A stretch of 64,000 bases of DNA, from assembly GCA_036873755.1 (NCBI GenBank), contig JAVTVY010020558.1, positions 1 to 64,000 on the forward strand. The letters are read 5' to 3'. Below the pieces are notes generated by a model. That model did not search any database, was not told the DNA's origin, and saw only the letters and a program-made list of their open reading frames with translations. Numbering within the stretch: the stretch's first letter is position 1; every line of letters begins with the position of its first letter. The DNA is from Hanleya hanleyi (taxonomy: Eukaryota; Mollusca; Polyplacophora; Lepidopleurida; Hanleyidae). Below are positions 11,670-22,690 of this stretch, piece after piece. The translations under genes and the position numbers were made by a program.

Positions 11670-12047
11670 ACGTTCGTAAAGTTAGACCGCGGTTCGCAGT
11701 TCGCAGTTCGTTATTCGAGGGGACCAGTCATTATTTCCTCAGACATGGAGAAAAACATCTGTATTTTCTTTATTATGAGTATTTTGAACTCCAAACTCTG
11801 CACAGTAAGAGAGAACGTCATGCTTCATATGTTTTCATATTCATATCCCAAATCTGACGCAAGGGGGCGCTGCTAGGGGCGCTGTTATGAGTCTCTGGCT
11901 ATCCGAATAGCGGTTTGCCCTATCTGAATAGCGGTCTACCTTGCCATATCCGATAATACAAATGCTTCGAACTTGTAAATAGGACTGTTCAGAGAGTATA
12001 TCACGAGCTAGAAGATGGAGTCTTTAGTTCCCATATCGGTCGCCAGG
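11670..12047 (+). mobile_element. Solo left end of the giant-element family
   Basis: ACGTTCGTAAAGTTAGACCG and the following 370 bp are nearly identical to 21,028-21,403 and, inverted, to 44,410-44,780. It breaks off in the first array unit at ...GGTCGCCAGGG. It is flanked on its outer side by GAGCAGTT, the same 8 bp found (inverted) outside the 21,028 end. Confidence 0.85.
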
Positions 12048-12647
12048 GGTACGTCTCCTATCTATCAGGGTGATGGGAAGGAATCTGAAATTCTACAGCT
12101 ACATTGGTTTAATACAATGACGTCATGATGGCGTTATGCTGGCCTCCCACTCATTTTTGGGGATGAACCTGAAAAAGCTACCCGACAAGCTGTATTGTAC
12201 ACGGTGTTCCCGGTTTGAAGATCTGTGTGCAACGGACCGAACAACCCCCTCAGTTTTTTTGCATGAGCGAACTACTATCATATACCTACTCGTATCAACG
12301 CGGCAAATAGTCTCTATCGCATTCGTTATATCGCTAGGTTAACAGAGATATAACACAGAATTGAGAAGTGATAGGAAAGTCCAATCTGGGTTCATCTTCA
12401 CAGGAGACACGCCTGGAGAGACACCATCGCACCGCTATTTGTCAATATGTTCCGGCTTCGCCGCAGGACTGTCTAATTACGCAAGTACCCGCATATCAAA
12501 GGATGGAATGTATACCAAAGGAAAAATTTAAACGATTGCTATGCGGGCGTATATTGAAGGCAATGATGGCTCTTGTTAAAGAGCGCTATGGTCGCGGAAA
12601 GGCGAGTCTGGATCATGAGTGTTTCAACAATGTTTACATCAACCACC
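12048..12647. other. Unassigned segment with possible coding remnant
   Basis: 12,205-12,385 is a diverged inverted copy of the 8.27-kb fold-back arm. 12,400-12,647 stays open on the plus strand, with a segment (around ECIPKEKFKRLL and KERYGRGKASLD) whose composition looks coding. It is cut off at 12,648 by the fold-back arm. I do not recognise it. Confidence 0.3.
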
Positions 12648-14460
12648 TCGCTGGGGGTCTAATAACACCCCAGCCACCAGTCAGATTTCTGGACCGGATT
12701 TGGAGCCTTCACGCACATCGCCGGAAGTGACATCATATATAGTAAAATAGATGTTTGCCGAACATTTCGATTACTTTTCAAGTCTGCGTGATACCTCTGT
12801 TGACCTAGTGTTAAAAAGAATTATCTGGAGATAATTTTCCCTGTTTATCTGGACAGAGCATATGAAAAGTAGTTGGCTCATGTGCAACACTAAAGGAGTT
12901 GTTCGGCTGATTCAAACTGAACCGTGCGTTGGTTGGTCATATACGTATGATGGCCGAGAGGGGCCATCGCGTCTTTCATTTCTAATTTAACGCGATGGAG
13001 CGATGGAGCTATGCGATGGAACGATGGAGCTATGCGATGCGCGATGGAGCTATGCGATGGAGCGATGGAGCTATGCGATGAAAAGTCGCGCTATGCGGTG
13101 CGCGATGAGGCTATGCGATGGAGCTATGCGATGCGCGATGGAGCTATGCGATGGAGCGATGGAGCTATGCGATGGAGCGATGGAGCTATGCGATAAAAAG
13201 TCGCGCTATGCGATGCGCGATGAGGCTATGCGACGGAGCTATGCGATGCGCGATGGAGCTATGCGATGGAGCGATGGAGCTATGCGATGCAGCTATGCGA
13301 TGGGGCTATGCGATGGAGCTATGCGATGGAGCGATGGAGCGATGGCGCTATGCGATGGAAAATCAGAAATGAAAGACGCGATGAAAATGCGATGGAAAAT
13401 CAGAAATGAAAGACGCGATGAAAAATCAGAAATGAAATTAAAGACGCGATGAAAATGCGATGGAAAATCAGAAATGAAAGACGCGACGAAAATGCGATGG
13501 AAAATCAGAAATGAAAGACGCGATGGAAATGCGATGGAGCGATGGAGCGATGGAGCTATGCGATGAAAAGTCATTGCGCATGTTCGTTTACTTTCCAACA
13601 AGCATCATTCAAAATCTGGCTCTGTGTTCGGCTCCCCAACAAATATAAAATATCTATGACTGTGTTCTTGACATGATCAATTAAAGACGCGATGAAAATG
13701 CGATGGAAAATCAGAAATGAAAGACGCGATGAAAATGCGATTTTCCATCGCATTTTCATCGCGTCTTTCATTTCTGATATTCCATCGCATTTTCATCGCG
13801 TCTTTAATTTCATTTCTGATTTTTCATCGCGTCTTTCATTTCTGATTTTCCATCGCATTTTCATCGCGTCTTTCATTTCTGATTTTCCATCGATTTTTCA
13901 TCGCGTCTTTCATTTCTGATTTTCCATCGCATTTTCATCGCGTCTTTCATTTCTGATTTTCCATCGCATTTTCATCGCCTTTCATTTCTGATTTTCCATC
14001 GCATAGCTCCATCGCTCCATCGCTCCATCGCCTTTTCATCGCATAGCTCCATCGCTCCATCGCATAGCTCCATCGCGCATCGCATAGCTCCATCGCATAG
14101 CCTCATCGCGCATCGCATAGCGCGACTTTTCATCGCCTTTTCATCGCATAGCTCCATCGCTCCATCGCATAGCTCCATCGCGCATCGCATAGCTCCATCG
14201 CATAGCCTCATCGCGCATCGCATAGCGCGACTTTTCATCGACTTTTCATCGCATAGATCCATCGCTTCATCGCATAGCTCCATCGCGCATCGCATAGCTC
14301 CATCGCTCCATCGCGTTAAATTAGAAATGAAAGACGCGATGGCCCCTCTCGGCCATCATATATACGTCATAGCAACATAGTAAAGGTCAATTTCCGCTAT
14401 TGGTGACAGGGATGGTAATGGAGCCTGCGAAATGGAGCATGCGATGTCGGGAGGTTGTGT
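12648..14460. mobile_element. Second fold-back copy, split by another element
   Basis: Left arm 12,648-12,938 (CGCTGGGGGTCTAATAACAC) and the continuation of the same arm at 14,368-14,460 (CATAGCAACATAGTAAAGG...). Between them lies the simple-repeat fold-back element with its target duplications. The opposite arm is not seen nearby, so this copy is truncated. Confidence 0.75.
12947..14359. mobile_element. Fold-back element of inverted GCGATGGAGC-type repeats, 8-bp TSD
   Basis: 1,413 bp. Ends read ATGATGGCCGAGAGGGGCCA and its reverse complement. Direct 8-bp duplications ATATACGT lie at 12,939-12,946 and 14,360-14,367. Both arms are arrays of GCGATGGAGCTATGCGATG and GCGATGAAAATCAGAAATGA-like words, in opposite orientation, meeting at a palindrome near 13,742. 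A unique core of about 110 bp (13,573-13,680) is the only non-repeat part. Long ORFs here come from the short-period repeat and are not genes. An 8-bp duplication fits hAT- or P-like mobilisation in trans. Confidence 0.85.
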
Positions 14461-14792
14461 TTACATAAGATTTACTGCATCATATAACCCGTCAAAGGAA
14501 TAACACTTCACAAATACGAAGCAGGGCGAAAGTCTTTTTTTATTATTATTAGTGATTGTTTCCTGAAGAAAATATCCGTTTCATTTACAGTTCATATTTG
14601 TGTACGCTGCCTGGCGTTGTCAAACTTAGTTGAACGAAGAAAGAGCTTTAAAAAAACGATGCCACTGTTTCAAAGAGGCGGACGCCAAGACAAAACTGTT
14701 ACATTAGAGTCATCGGTGTGAAATTTTGATGAAGATAGTATTGAAGTGAGACGATCGCATGAGGAAATCCGATTTCATCCTCTACAGCAGTA
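14461..14792 (-). other. 3' untranslated region of cysteine-rich peptide gene
   Basis: On the minus strand, sequence after the stop at 14,793 runs to AATAAA at 14,539-14,544, about 250 bp downstream. No other feature is seen. Confidence 0.45.
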
Positions 14793-14917
14793 CTAGTTGC
14801 TGCAACAAACACAGTTACCGCCGCCGGTACACGGAGACTGGTTCGGAAAGGTACACAGCTGATCACATTTGTTGTGTTGAGCACAAGAACAATGTCCGCT
14901 GTTCCCGGGGCCACAGG
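14793..14917 (-). CDS. Exon 3 (last) of secreted cysteine-rich, defensin-like peptide
   Basis: The minus-strand exon starts after acceptor ...AATCAATCAG and ends in TAG (14,793-14,795). It encodes 40 residues with nine cysteines at exon codons 1, 9, 11, 17, 21, 29, 35, 37 and 38. The core CDQLC, then x7-C-x5-CVCC, reproduces the CxxxC...C...CxC signature of CSalpha/beta defensin-like peptides. The split-codon phase (two bases at the start) matches the one base left by the exon at 15,399-15,492. The other two frames of this strand are also open for much of this stretch and are probably shadows. Roles in such families include antimicrobial activity and ion-channel effects; which applies here cannot be told. 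Homology search and RNA evidence are lacking. Confidence 0.6.
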
Positions 14918-15117
14918 CTGATTGATTCGTTGAGGATTACAATATCGTGCAATGAGATATTATACTGCTAAGATTATTTTTTCAGATATCAGGTAAATGT
15001 TTAAATGATGATATGGTTGGCAGTGTTAGCATCACCTTATAAAGCAATGTGCACATGTATGCCCTAACTGGAATAAACATTTTCTAAAAATACAAATCAG
15101 TTTCGTCCATGAACTAC

Positions 15118-15270
15118 AAAAATTGCTAAAATGAAGTACGTAACGTAACAAAGTACCTACAAAAATAAAGTACGGAGCATTTACAAAGTAACTACAATAT
15201 AAAGTAACTTCAAAATGAAGTACAAAGTAACTACAAAATGAAGTACAGAGCAGATACAAGGTAACTACAA
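15118..15270. repeat. AAGTAACTACAAAATGAAGTAC minisatellite
   Basis: About six irregular copies, 20-30 bp each, of AACTACAAAATGAAGTACA. It lies inside the intron between the two coding exons of the cysteine-rich peptide gene. Confidence 0.7.
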
Positions 15271-15398
15271 AATGAAGCGAGGTGATCTGGTAACCTTATA
15301 AGCTCCGGGTTTGCAATGTGAATTAACGGATCAAATTGCTGCAGTATGCACTCCCTATCTTCGTTAGACAAGATTTGAACTCAAAAGGATACGCTGAC

Positions 15399-15492
15399 CA
15401 ACGCAAGGGGGGTCTGCATTCACGCCGATATCCACCAGGCAGAGGGTTACCACCAAGGCGAGACCGGCCAGCAAGAAGATGTTCTTCGCCAT
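15399..15492 (-). CDS. Exon 2: signal peptide of cysteine-rich peptide gene
   Basis: The exon begins at the ATG itself, right after acceptor TTAATTCCACACAG. It encodes 31 residues: MAKNIF, a hydrophobic core (LLAGLALVVTLCLV), then DIGVNA followed by DPPC. Signal cleavage is likely after ...VNA. The first mature cysteine follows three residues later. The donor is GTCAGC, GT-containing but weak. Ending one base into a codon, it joins in frame with 14,917. The total precursor is about 72 residues and the mature peptide about 46 with ten cysteines, a usual size for invertebrate defensin-type precursors. Confidence 0.6.
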
Positions 15493-15847
15493 CTGTGTGG
15501 AATTAATCAGACGTGTATACAGAAATGGTCAAACTGCATTACACATTGCCGCTCCCCCATCAAAAACAAAAACAAAAACACAAAAAACGCGGAGAGATCA
15601 ACATCCCTTCAGAGAAAGAAGATGCTGCGGCTAAACGAAGAACATGCTAGTAAAGTGTCACTGAATATTCTACTGATGACATAATTGTCGCAAATGGAAC
15701 AAGTATGTCATTAGCAGTTGTCATGTCACCAGCTAATGTCACAATTGTGTCATTATTGGTTGACTCGGCATGCAGTCAACTACTTATGGCAATTGCGTAA
15801 TATATATGCCAAATTTGAGAGCACTCCGTTCAGCCGTTGAAAATTAA

Positions 15848-16384
15848 CCTTACCTGGCCATCATGCCCCCCCCAACAAACTTTCTCCCCTATCTTCGGAA
15901 CGACAAAAGAATGAAAGCTGCCCCTCCTTGACTTTTCAGTTTGTTATATTGGGGTCATTTTGAGCCTATTTGCATAAATCCCGAGTAGAGGATCATTGGT
16001 AATTCAAGATGGCGGCCATGTGGGGTACAACAAATGTGATATTTTCGTCATTTTTCTTCAAAATTCATACTTTTCATCGAGTCAAATTCGGCAAAATTTA
16101 TTTTATTTCACATCAGACTATTATTTACTAATTGATCATACAGTTTTCGCAAAGAAAACATAAATAAAAAATTCAAAAAATCTGACCGGAAAATCGACCA
16201 AAAAATGCCTGTTTTGAAGATGACGTCATCAAAGCAGCCATCTTGATTTTTTTTCACGTTTTCCGGTAGAGCTTGACCCAAAGGTATAGTGTGGTAAGCT
16301 TCAGCCCCCTAGCTCAATGGGTAAGAAAAATATGGCAATGCCTCCCCACCTGGACAGGTCCCAAAAACCCAGGCCAGATAGAGT
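15848..16384 (-). mobile_element. piggyBac-type MITE, inverted copy
   Basis: Follows TTAA (15,844-15,847). Left end CCTTACCTGGCC; right end AGGCCAGATAGAG. Reverse-complement relative of 54,538-55,123 across its length, including AAGATGGCGGCCATGTGG and the GACGTCATC core. Confidence 0.7.
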
Positions 16385-16944
16385 TGAGGACGTAAACAAG
16401 GAAAGTCGGGAGGAGAAATAGAAGGAAGAGGAATAGAAGGAGAACGTGCATTCAGTAGGGCTTCTACGACTAAAGCTGACGTATTCCAAAAATGCGCTTC
16501 CACAGCGCATGCTTCTTTTCACATGCAGACACTCACTTCACTTTGAAACTGCTTTAACATGAGTTATAGCAGGAGGAAATTTTAAGAAAAAGGTAAGAAA
16601 GATAATCTTGTTAGTCTCTGCCCCGAGCAAACAGTCCTTTGATTTTTTTTTTGATTTTTTTTAAGAAATAAGTTTGTACTCAAAGGTTTTCATAACTGGC
16701 CTCCGAGCTGAAAGAAGAATATCAACTGTAGACCTATATTGTTTTCCGAAAGTTACTTTATTTCGAAATTGTATTGTAGAAAATGGAAGAATTCAAAAGA
16801 TCACCTGAAATTATTGTTCGGGAAATTACGTTATACTTCAGACGCAAATTATTTCGGAGTACCTTTCTGGAATAACGCGGTACGCAGTATGCCATCACTT
16901 TTATAAATACTTGTAAAAAAGTTATTGATGTCCTCAGTGCACCG

Positions 16945-17345
16945 CAGTGGAAACGTTTACACCGCGATGTAGACCTTGAGCCGCGGTGGAAACCTTTCAA
17001 CCACGCGGGTTTACCACGCGGTGTAGAGGTTTACTCCGCGGTGTAAAGGTTTACCCCGCGGTGTAAAGGTTTACCCGGCGGTGTAAATGTTTACTCCGCG
17101 GTGTAAAGGTTTACCCCGCGGTGTAGAGATTTACTCCGTGGTGTAAAGGTTTACCACGCGGTGTAGAGGTTTACTCCGCGGTGTAAAGGTTTACCCCGCG
17201 GTGTAAATGTTTACCCCGCGGTGTAAAGGTTTACCCCGCGGTGTAGAGATTTACTCCGTGGTGTAAAGGTTTACCCCGCGGTGTAGAGATTTACTCCGTG
17301 GTGTAAAGGTTTCCACTACGGTTTTTGTCACCGCAATTGAAACGT
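16945..17345 (+). repeat. 20-bp minisatellite with CCGCGG core
   Basis: About 18 copies of GTAAAGGTTTACCCCGCGGT with small changes. Each unit contains a near-palindromic CCGCGG. Confidence 0.9.
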
Positions 17346-17600
17346 TCACACGGCGGTGGAAGCCGTTCCATCGCGGTTGAAACTAGGTTTGAGAACTTTT
17401 CAACCGCGATGAAATCCGTTCAACCGGAGTGGAAAAGTTTACACAGCAAAGCAAACCTTTACAGCGCGGAGTAAATCTTTCCACCGCAGTGGAAACGTTT
17501 TTTCCGAAGAGAGAAAAACTTTTACTCCGCGGAGTAAATCTTTACACCTCATGCAGAATAAACCTTTACACCGCGGAGTAAACGGGTAATGTTTTCGGAG
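17346..17600 (-). repeat. Same minisatellite, opposite strand, decayed
   Basis: Units such as TTTACACCGCGGAGTAAAC and TCTTTCCACCGCAGTGGAAA are reverse-complement relatives of the preceding array, so the array switches orientation near 17,380. Confidence 0.7.
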
Positions 17601-18420
17601 TAAACCGAAATGTGACAAATCTGTCCCACAGCTTTTCCAGAAAATAAATTCGCACTTTCTCGCAGATTTGAACAGTTCTCTTGTATAGAGCAATAAAATG
17701 ATATATATTTTATGTTTTATAACAAACTGTAGTTTATTATAATTTTTAATTTATTTTTGTTTCTGTGGTTTACTCCAACAAACTCTCAATTTTATGGTGT
17801 CCCAATTACAAGATTGAATTTCCGTTTGCCCATATAGCGCGTGCCAGCAAGAATTTGGGCCTGTATATACAAGATTTATCTCATAGATAAACAATATGTG
17901 TAATATTTTCCTTAAAGCCAGAAATATATGAAGATTTTTTTTAGTTTTTACCCTATCCCAGGAATGTTGTCTTTACCGTCATGTTCTATAGGTGTTAAAG
18001 ACACATTAAATGGAGTAGCTCTGGCACAATAATCTCGTGATTAGTTAGCAGAGGATGATTTCCATTATTCATTGGAGAATGTTTCAGCGCGTATACAAGA
18101 GAACGTCGGTCACCAGATTCTCGGTTGTATTTAATGTATACGTCCGCGCACCTTTAATTTGTCTTTACCGTTCATATCTAATATATGGTAAAACCACACA
18201 TGCAGACCCGTTTCATGCAGAAATGGCAAGATGATCCGAGTCTCCGAAATATACAAATGACCGTAAAGCCGCCTGCATCTACTGGAACAGCGACGATCCG
18301 TGATGATTATAATTATACCAATACAGTAGCAGTATTTTTCTCTTTTGATAAAAGATCCAGACATTCGAAAGAACGTTGATGAGAGAAAAAGAAACCGCTT
18401 ATTTCGAACAATTAAACCTA
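17601..18420. other. Intron 1 of cysteine-rich peptide gene (proposed)
   Basis: AT-rich, without a supported ORF. Short ORFs at 18,131-18,466 cross the splice donor proposed at 18,420 and are not believed. Confidence 0.35.
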
Positions 18421-18485
18421 CCTTAACAGTCACAGGATAACTTGCGCAGGGTGTGGTGTTGAACAATCTGGAGAAGGCCGCAATT
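18421..18485 (-). other. Proposed non-coding exon 1 of cysteine-rich peptide gene
   Basis: The minus strand ends ...GTGACTGTTAAG before GTAGGT, a strong donor. Splicing to 15,492 would give AAG-ATGG, with A at -3 and G at +4 around the start codon. The 5' end is estimated from the TATA box at 18,511-18,516. No transcript evidence; another first exon is possible. Confidence 0.4.
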
Positions 18486-18510
18486 TAAAACTGCTGTTGC
18501 TTGGGGTTTG

Positions 18511-18516
18511 TTTATA
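18511..18516 (-). promoter_or_regulatory. TATA box of cysteine-rich peptide gene (proposed)
   Basis: TATAAA on the minus strand, about 30 bp upstream of the proposed non-coding exon. Confidence 0.35.
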
Positions 18517-18559
18517 ACGACAGTCAGGTTGGCTTGACGAGAGACATTCGACGCCTCCT

Positions 18560-19127
18560 CAAACGTTTCCACCTATCACGCGTTGTTCTTCCGGCCTCGA
18601 GGAGGAGTTTTGTCTGGACCACGCTTGACTTATTCGCAAATCGAATTCATTCACTCGTTTGTCACTGCTGCTATAATATACAAATATTGCATGTTTTAGT
18701 CTTGAACATGTGGATTTGTCAGATCGAGAAAATGCGATGAAAACACCTTTAGACAACTGACAAATCGGCATGTCCCACGCGTCCTCGTGATCTTGCGACG
18801 TTTTCAGAAGATGTCGAATTTACTCCAGTCAATTTCCATATCATATTCACTAGCTACAGGCTAAAAACGCAAATCTTCATTTCGGAAAAGTGCGCAGGCG
18901 CGCACAATACTAAAGTCTGTTTATTTTAATTTGTCGTCTACTTTGGAGCTTTTCAAGAATCAATATATAGTTACCTCCTGCATAATCTTTCTTTTTCGCA
19001 GAGTGTATAACAAACTGAACTCTACAAAATGACTACAACTACTCTATGATATTGATAACATTTCACGCTAGAAATAACTTTGTAATTCTCTCTATATAAA
19101 ACTCCAGTATAACGTTATATAGATGAT
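18560..19127. other. No feature recognised
   Basis: Mixed-composition DNA with short ORFs only. Possibly upstream region of the minus-strand peptide gene. Confidence 0.4.
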
Positions 19128-19249
19128 ATTAACTGGCTGTCGATGAATACCATCAATATTTCATCGAGTGCGGCGGGGAATTTTGAAAATACCAAATTCC
19201 ACGCCGCACGAGATGAAATATTGATTGTATTCATCGACAGCTAGTTAAT
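19128..19249. mobile_element. 122-bp hairpin MITE
   Basis: Arms of about 55 bp: ATTAACTGGCTGTCGATGAA on the left, TTCATCGACAGCTAGTTAAT on the right. The interior GAGTGCGGCG/CGCCGCACG pairs as well. Only a few bases are unpaired in the centre. Confidence 0.8.
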
Positions 19250-19801
19250 GTTCTATTTATTATGTACCTAACAGCAAGATATTAAAAACTTGCTGAATAT
19301 AGTTTCAGAAATATTTATAAGCCTTCCGTAAACTAAAAGTTTAAGATCTTGTCCTCAGACAACTCAGCTGATCGACATGCAAATCTAGGTCAAGCCAATT
19401 AACTACTCAAGACTTGCATTATGTCTACGCGTGTCGACTGCGTATAGGATATAGTGCATGGTGAAACGGGCAATCTTACGATTAATTTTGTTATTCAGTA
19501 TTAAAAAGAAGGAAAACTCAGTATTTCTTTTCAATTATAATAAATTGCTATCACAAGGTTTATTCTATAGCTGTTATTTTACATTTTTATGGAGGTGCGC
19601 ATTTAGACTGAAAATTGTGCTCGCGAGATGTGAAGCGGCTGTTTACATCGAAGCGAAGAAAAATGGAGACGATTGAATATCCCTGCTTGCACGTTGAACA
19701 TAAGCATGAGACACACAGCAAAATGTACTCTTAAATACTAAAGACTCACTATTCAAATTTATAGTAACAGTTACAACAGTTGTGTAAACGTATGGAAAAG
19801 T
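19250..19801. other. AT-rich spacer
   Basis: No supported gene. A plus-strand ORF at 19,458-19,676 is Lys/Phe-rich and looks like AT-rich noise. Confidence 0.4.
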
Positions 19802-20457
19802 TTAATTTCGGGCTGTCTCCGTCGTGGTTTGAGCTGGCTGTGGGCCAGAAAGCATGGTGTCCGTTGACGGAATAGGCTGGAGTGCGGGAAGTGTACACTG
19901 AAACCCCTCGGAGACATCGGCGGGAAGCACAAACTGATATTGGCTCTCTGTCATCACTGAACTCGTTGTTTGTTGGGGTGGTGCTTGATGAAAATGTACG
20001 TTGATATTTCCATGGATTTCGTTGCCCACAAAAAGACCAGGAATTGAATTTGGAGTCGAAAACGAAGCCGATGAATGCGTCGATGAAGAACTGGTGGTGG
20101 TGACCGCAGACGTCATGGAGGGGGGAAGTGCGATGACCGATTGTGTTTCATCTTTATTCGACAAAAGGTGAGAAATATGTCGACATTGGTTTGGATTCAA
20201 TCTGCTGTAATTATTGAGGCTGTTTACGTTTTTGTGCCCGGAAATCTGTCAGATTGATCGGGCAGACTGTAGGCTCTAGGCTTGGTCGCTCTCACATTTC
20301 TTGGATTCATCCCTGTTCTTGTTTTAGTTTGCCTTTCTTTGTTGTATATCAGGTAACTTTCTTCTTCGTTTTCTTTCAGTTGGATGCCCCCCATTTGAGA
20401 TTTCGAGCTTCGAGTCCCGTCCGGATACCGAAATGGATGGAGTTCATGAGCCACAAC
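19802..20457 (-). pseudogene. DUF3504 (Crypton-type recombinase-like) gene, C-terminal half
   Basis: Reading the minus strand from 20,457: WLMNSIHFGIRTG, containing the conserved arginine region of this family, and LEARNLKWG. After a frameshift come YNKERQTKTRTG and NPRNVRATKPRAY. After another shift or stop, NNYSRLNPNQCRHIS and a Ser/Thr/Pro-rich tail with GNEIHGNINVHF, which resembles the usual C-terminus (a GN-rich strand). The two frameshifts make it a pseudogene. The first codon continues exactly where the N-terminal half stops at 11,304, with the 5 bp GTTGT duplicated across the transposon insertion. This half lies in inverted orientation, 9 kb away. Confidence 0.75.
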
Positions 20458-21027
20458 CAGTGGCGTCGGAAGATAGTTCTGACTGGGGGGGCACTATCCC
20501 AGCACTTTAGGCGAGGGTCCAGGGGAAGCTCCGGGGTTCTAGACGGCCGTAGGAGCGTTTTGAGCGATTTCCGAGAAATAAAACGCATATATTTTCTCAG
20601 ATATTTCAACTGTTTTAATACTAGTTTGGTAAAAAAAAAAAATTAATAAAAAACTGCTAACACTCACACAGGAATATTATTCCGTCTTCATTTCCGTCAA
20701 ATAAACGGCTCGTCCAAATTTCCAGGAAGCTCCGGGGTTCTAGACGGCCGTAGGGGCGTTTTGAGCGATTTCCGACAAATAAAACGCATATATTTTCTCA
20801 GATATTTCAATTGTTTCAATACTAGTTTGGTAAAAAAAAATAATAAAAAAACTGCTAACAAACACACAGGAATATTAATCCGTCTTCATTTCCGTCAAAT
20901 AAACAACTCGTCCAAATTTCCAGCAGTGCAAATTCGATCTGAATCAGTCAAACTTTCCAAAAAAATTGACCCGTCGTTCATTTACAGATGCAAATAACTT
21001 CGCGACCCCTTTCAAGTCCAACTGCTC
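20458..21027 (-). pseudogene. hAT-like transposon, other end with transposase tail
   Basis: Terminal repeat CAGTGGCGTCGGAAG at 20,458. Reading minus from 21,027, GAGCAGTT continues with a typical hAT C-terminal tail (LDLKGVAKLFASVNERR, then FFGKF). A 201-bp segment is tandemly duplicated at 20,524-20,724 and 20,725-20,923 (GGAAGCTCCGGGGTTCTAGA). This is the missing end of the transposon at 11,305-11,669. ORFs inside the duplicated segment are shadows. Confidence 0.75.
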
Positions 21028-21189
21028 ACGTTCGTAAAGTTAGACCGCGGTTCGCAGTTCGCAGTTCGTTATTCGACGGGACCAGTCATTTCCTCAGACA
21101 TGGAGAAAAATATCTGTATTTTCTTTATTATGAGTATTTTGAACTCCAAACTCTGCACGGTAAGAGAGAACGTCATGCTTCATATGTTT

Positions 21190-22690
21190 TCATATTCATA
21201 TCCCAAATCTGACGCGAGGAGGCGCTGCTAGGGGCGCTGTTATGAGTCTCTGGCTATCCGAATAGCGGTCTGACCTATCTGAATAGCGGTCTACCTTGCC
21301 ATATCCGATAATACAAATGCTTCGAACTTGTAAATAGGACTGTTCAGAGAGTATATCACGAGCTAGAAGATGGAGTCTTTAGTTCCCATATCGGTCGCCA
21401 GGGGGCGCTTCAAAATATTTACACTTCGAACTTATAAATACGTCTAATGAGAGAGTATTTCATGGGCTACAAGTTGGAGTCTTCAGTTTCCACATCGGCC
21501 GGCAGGGGGCGCTACTATGAATGACCGTTTACATGTCGGTCTGAATAGCGGTCTGTCCTATCTGCATAGCGGTCTAGATCGCCAGAGACAATAATATAAA
21601 CAGTTCGAACTTATAAATGGGTATAATAAGAGAGTATTTCATGGGCTACAAGTTGGAGTCATCAGTCCCTACATCGGACGCTAGGGGGCGCTACTACGAA
21701 TGACCGTTTACATGCCGATCTGAATAGCGGTCTGGCATATCTGAATAGCGGTCTAGATCGCCAGAGAGAATAATATGTACACTTTGAACTTATAAATAGG
21801 TATAACGAGAGAGTATTTCATGGGCTACAAGATGGAGTCATCAGTACCTACAATGGACGCTAGGGGGCGCAACTACGAATGACCGTTTACATGCCGGTCT
21901 GAATAGCGGTCTGACCTATCTGAATAGCGGTCTGGCCTATCTGAATAGCGGTCTAGCTTGTCAGAGCCAAAAGTATAAATGCTTGGATCTTAAAAATAGG
22001 CATGTCGAGAGAGCATGTCATCGGATAAAAGATGGCGTCTTCAGTTCCTTTATCGGGCGACAGGGGGCGCTACTATGAATGACCGTTTACATGTCGGTCT
22101 GAATAGCGGTCTGGCATATCGGAATAGCGGTCTAGATCGCCAGAGACAATAATATATACACTTCGAACTTATAAATAGGTATAATGAGAGAGTATTTCAT
22201 GGGCTACAAGTTGGAGTCATCAGTCCCTACATCGGACGCTAGGGGGCGCTACTACGAATGACCGTTTACATGCCGGTCTGAATAGCGGTCTGATCTATCT
22301 GAATAGCGGTCTGGCCTGTCTGAATAGCGGTCTAGCTTGTCAGAGCAGAAAATATAAATGATTGGAGCTGAAAAGTAGACATGTCGAGAGAGCATGCCAT
22401 CGGCTAAAAGATGGAGTCTTCAGTTCCTTATCGGGCGTCAGGGGGCGCTACTATGAATGACCGTTTACATGTCGGTCGAATAGCGGTCTGTCGTCTCTGA
22501 ATAGCGGACTAGATCGCCATAGAAAATAATATAAACACTTCGAACCTATAAATAGGTATAACGAGAGAGTATTTCATGGGCTACAAGTTGGAGTCATCAG
22601 TCCCTACATCGGACGCTAGGGGCGCTACTACGAATGACCATTTACATGCCGGTCTGAATAGCGGTCTGACCTATCTGAGTAGCGGGCAGT
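21190..22690 (+). repeat. Left terminal array, about 9 units of 180-200 bp
   Basis: Units contain TCTGAATAGCGGTCTGACC words repeated 2-3 times at about 19-bp spacing, then AGGGGGCGCTACTACGAATG, and ...TATAAATAGGTATAATGAG... spacers. Reverse complement of the right array. Confidence 0.9.

Noticed and set aside
13003..14295. Several open frames of 60-150 codons (Met/Arg/Cys/Asp-rich and Phe/His/Ile/Ser-rich) on both strands
   Set aside because: They read the short inverted simple repeats of the fold-back element in different phases. No codon bias, no start context, and complementary frames are equally open.
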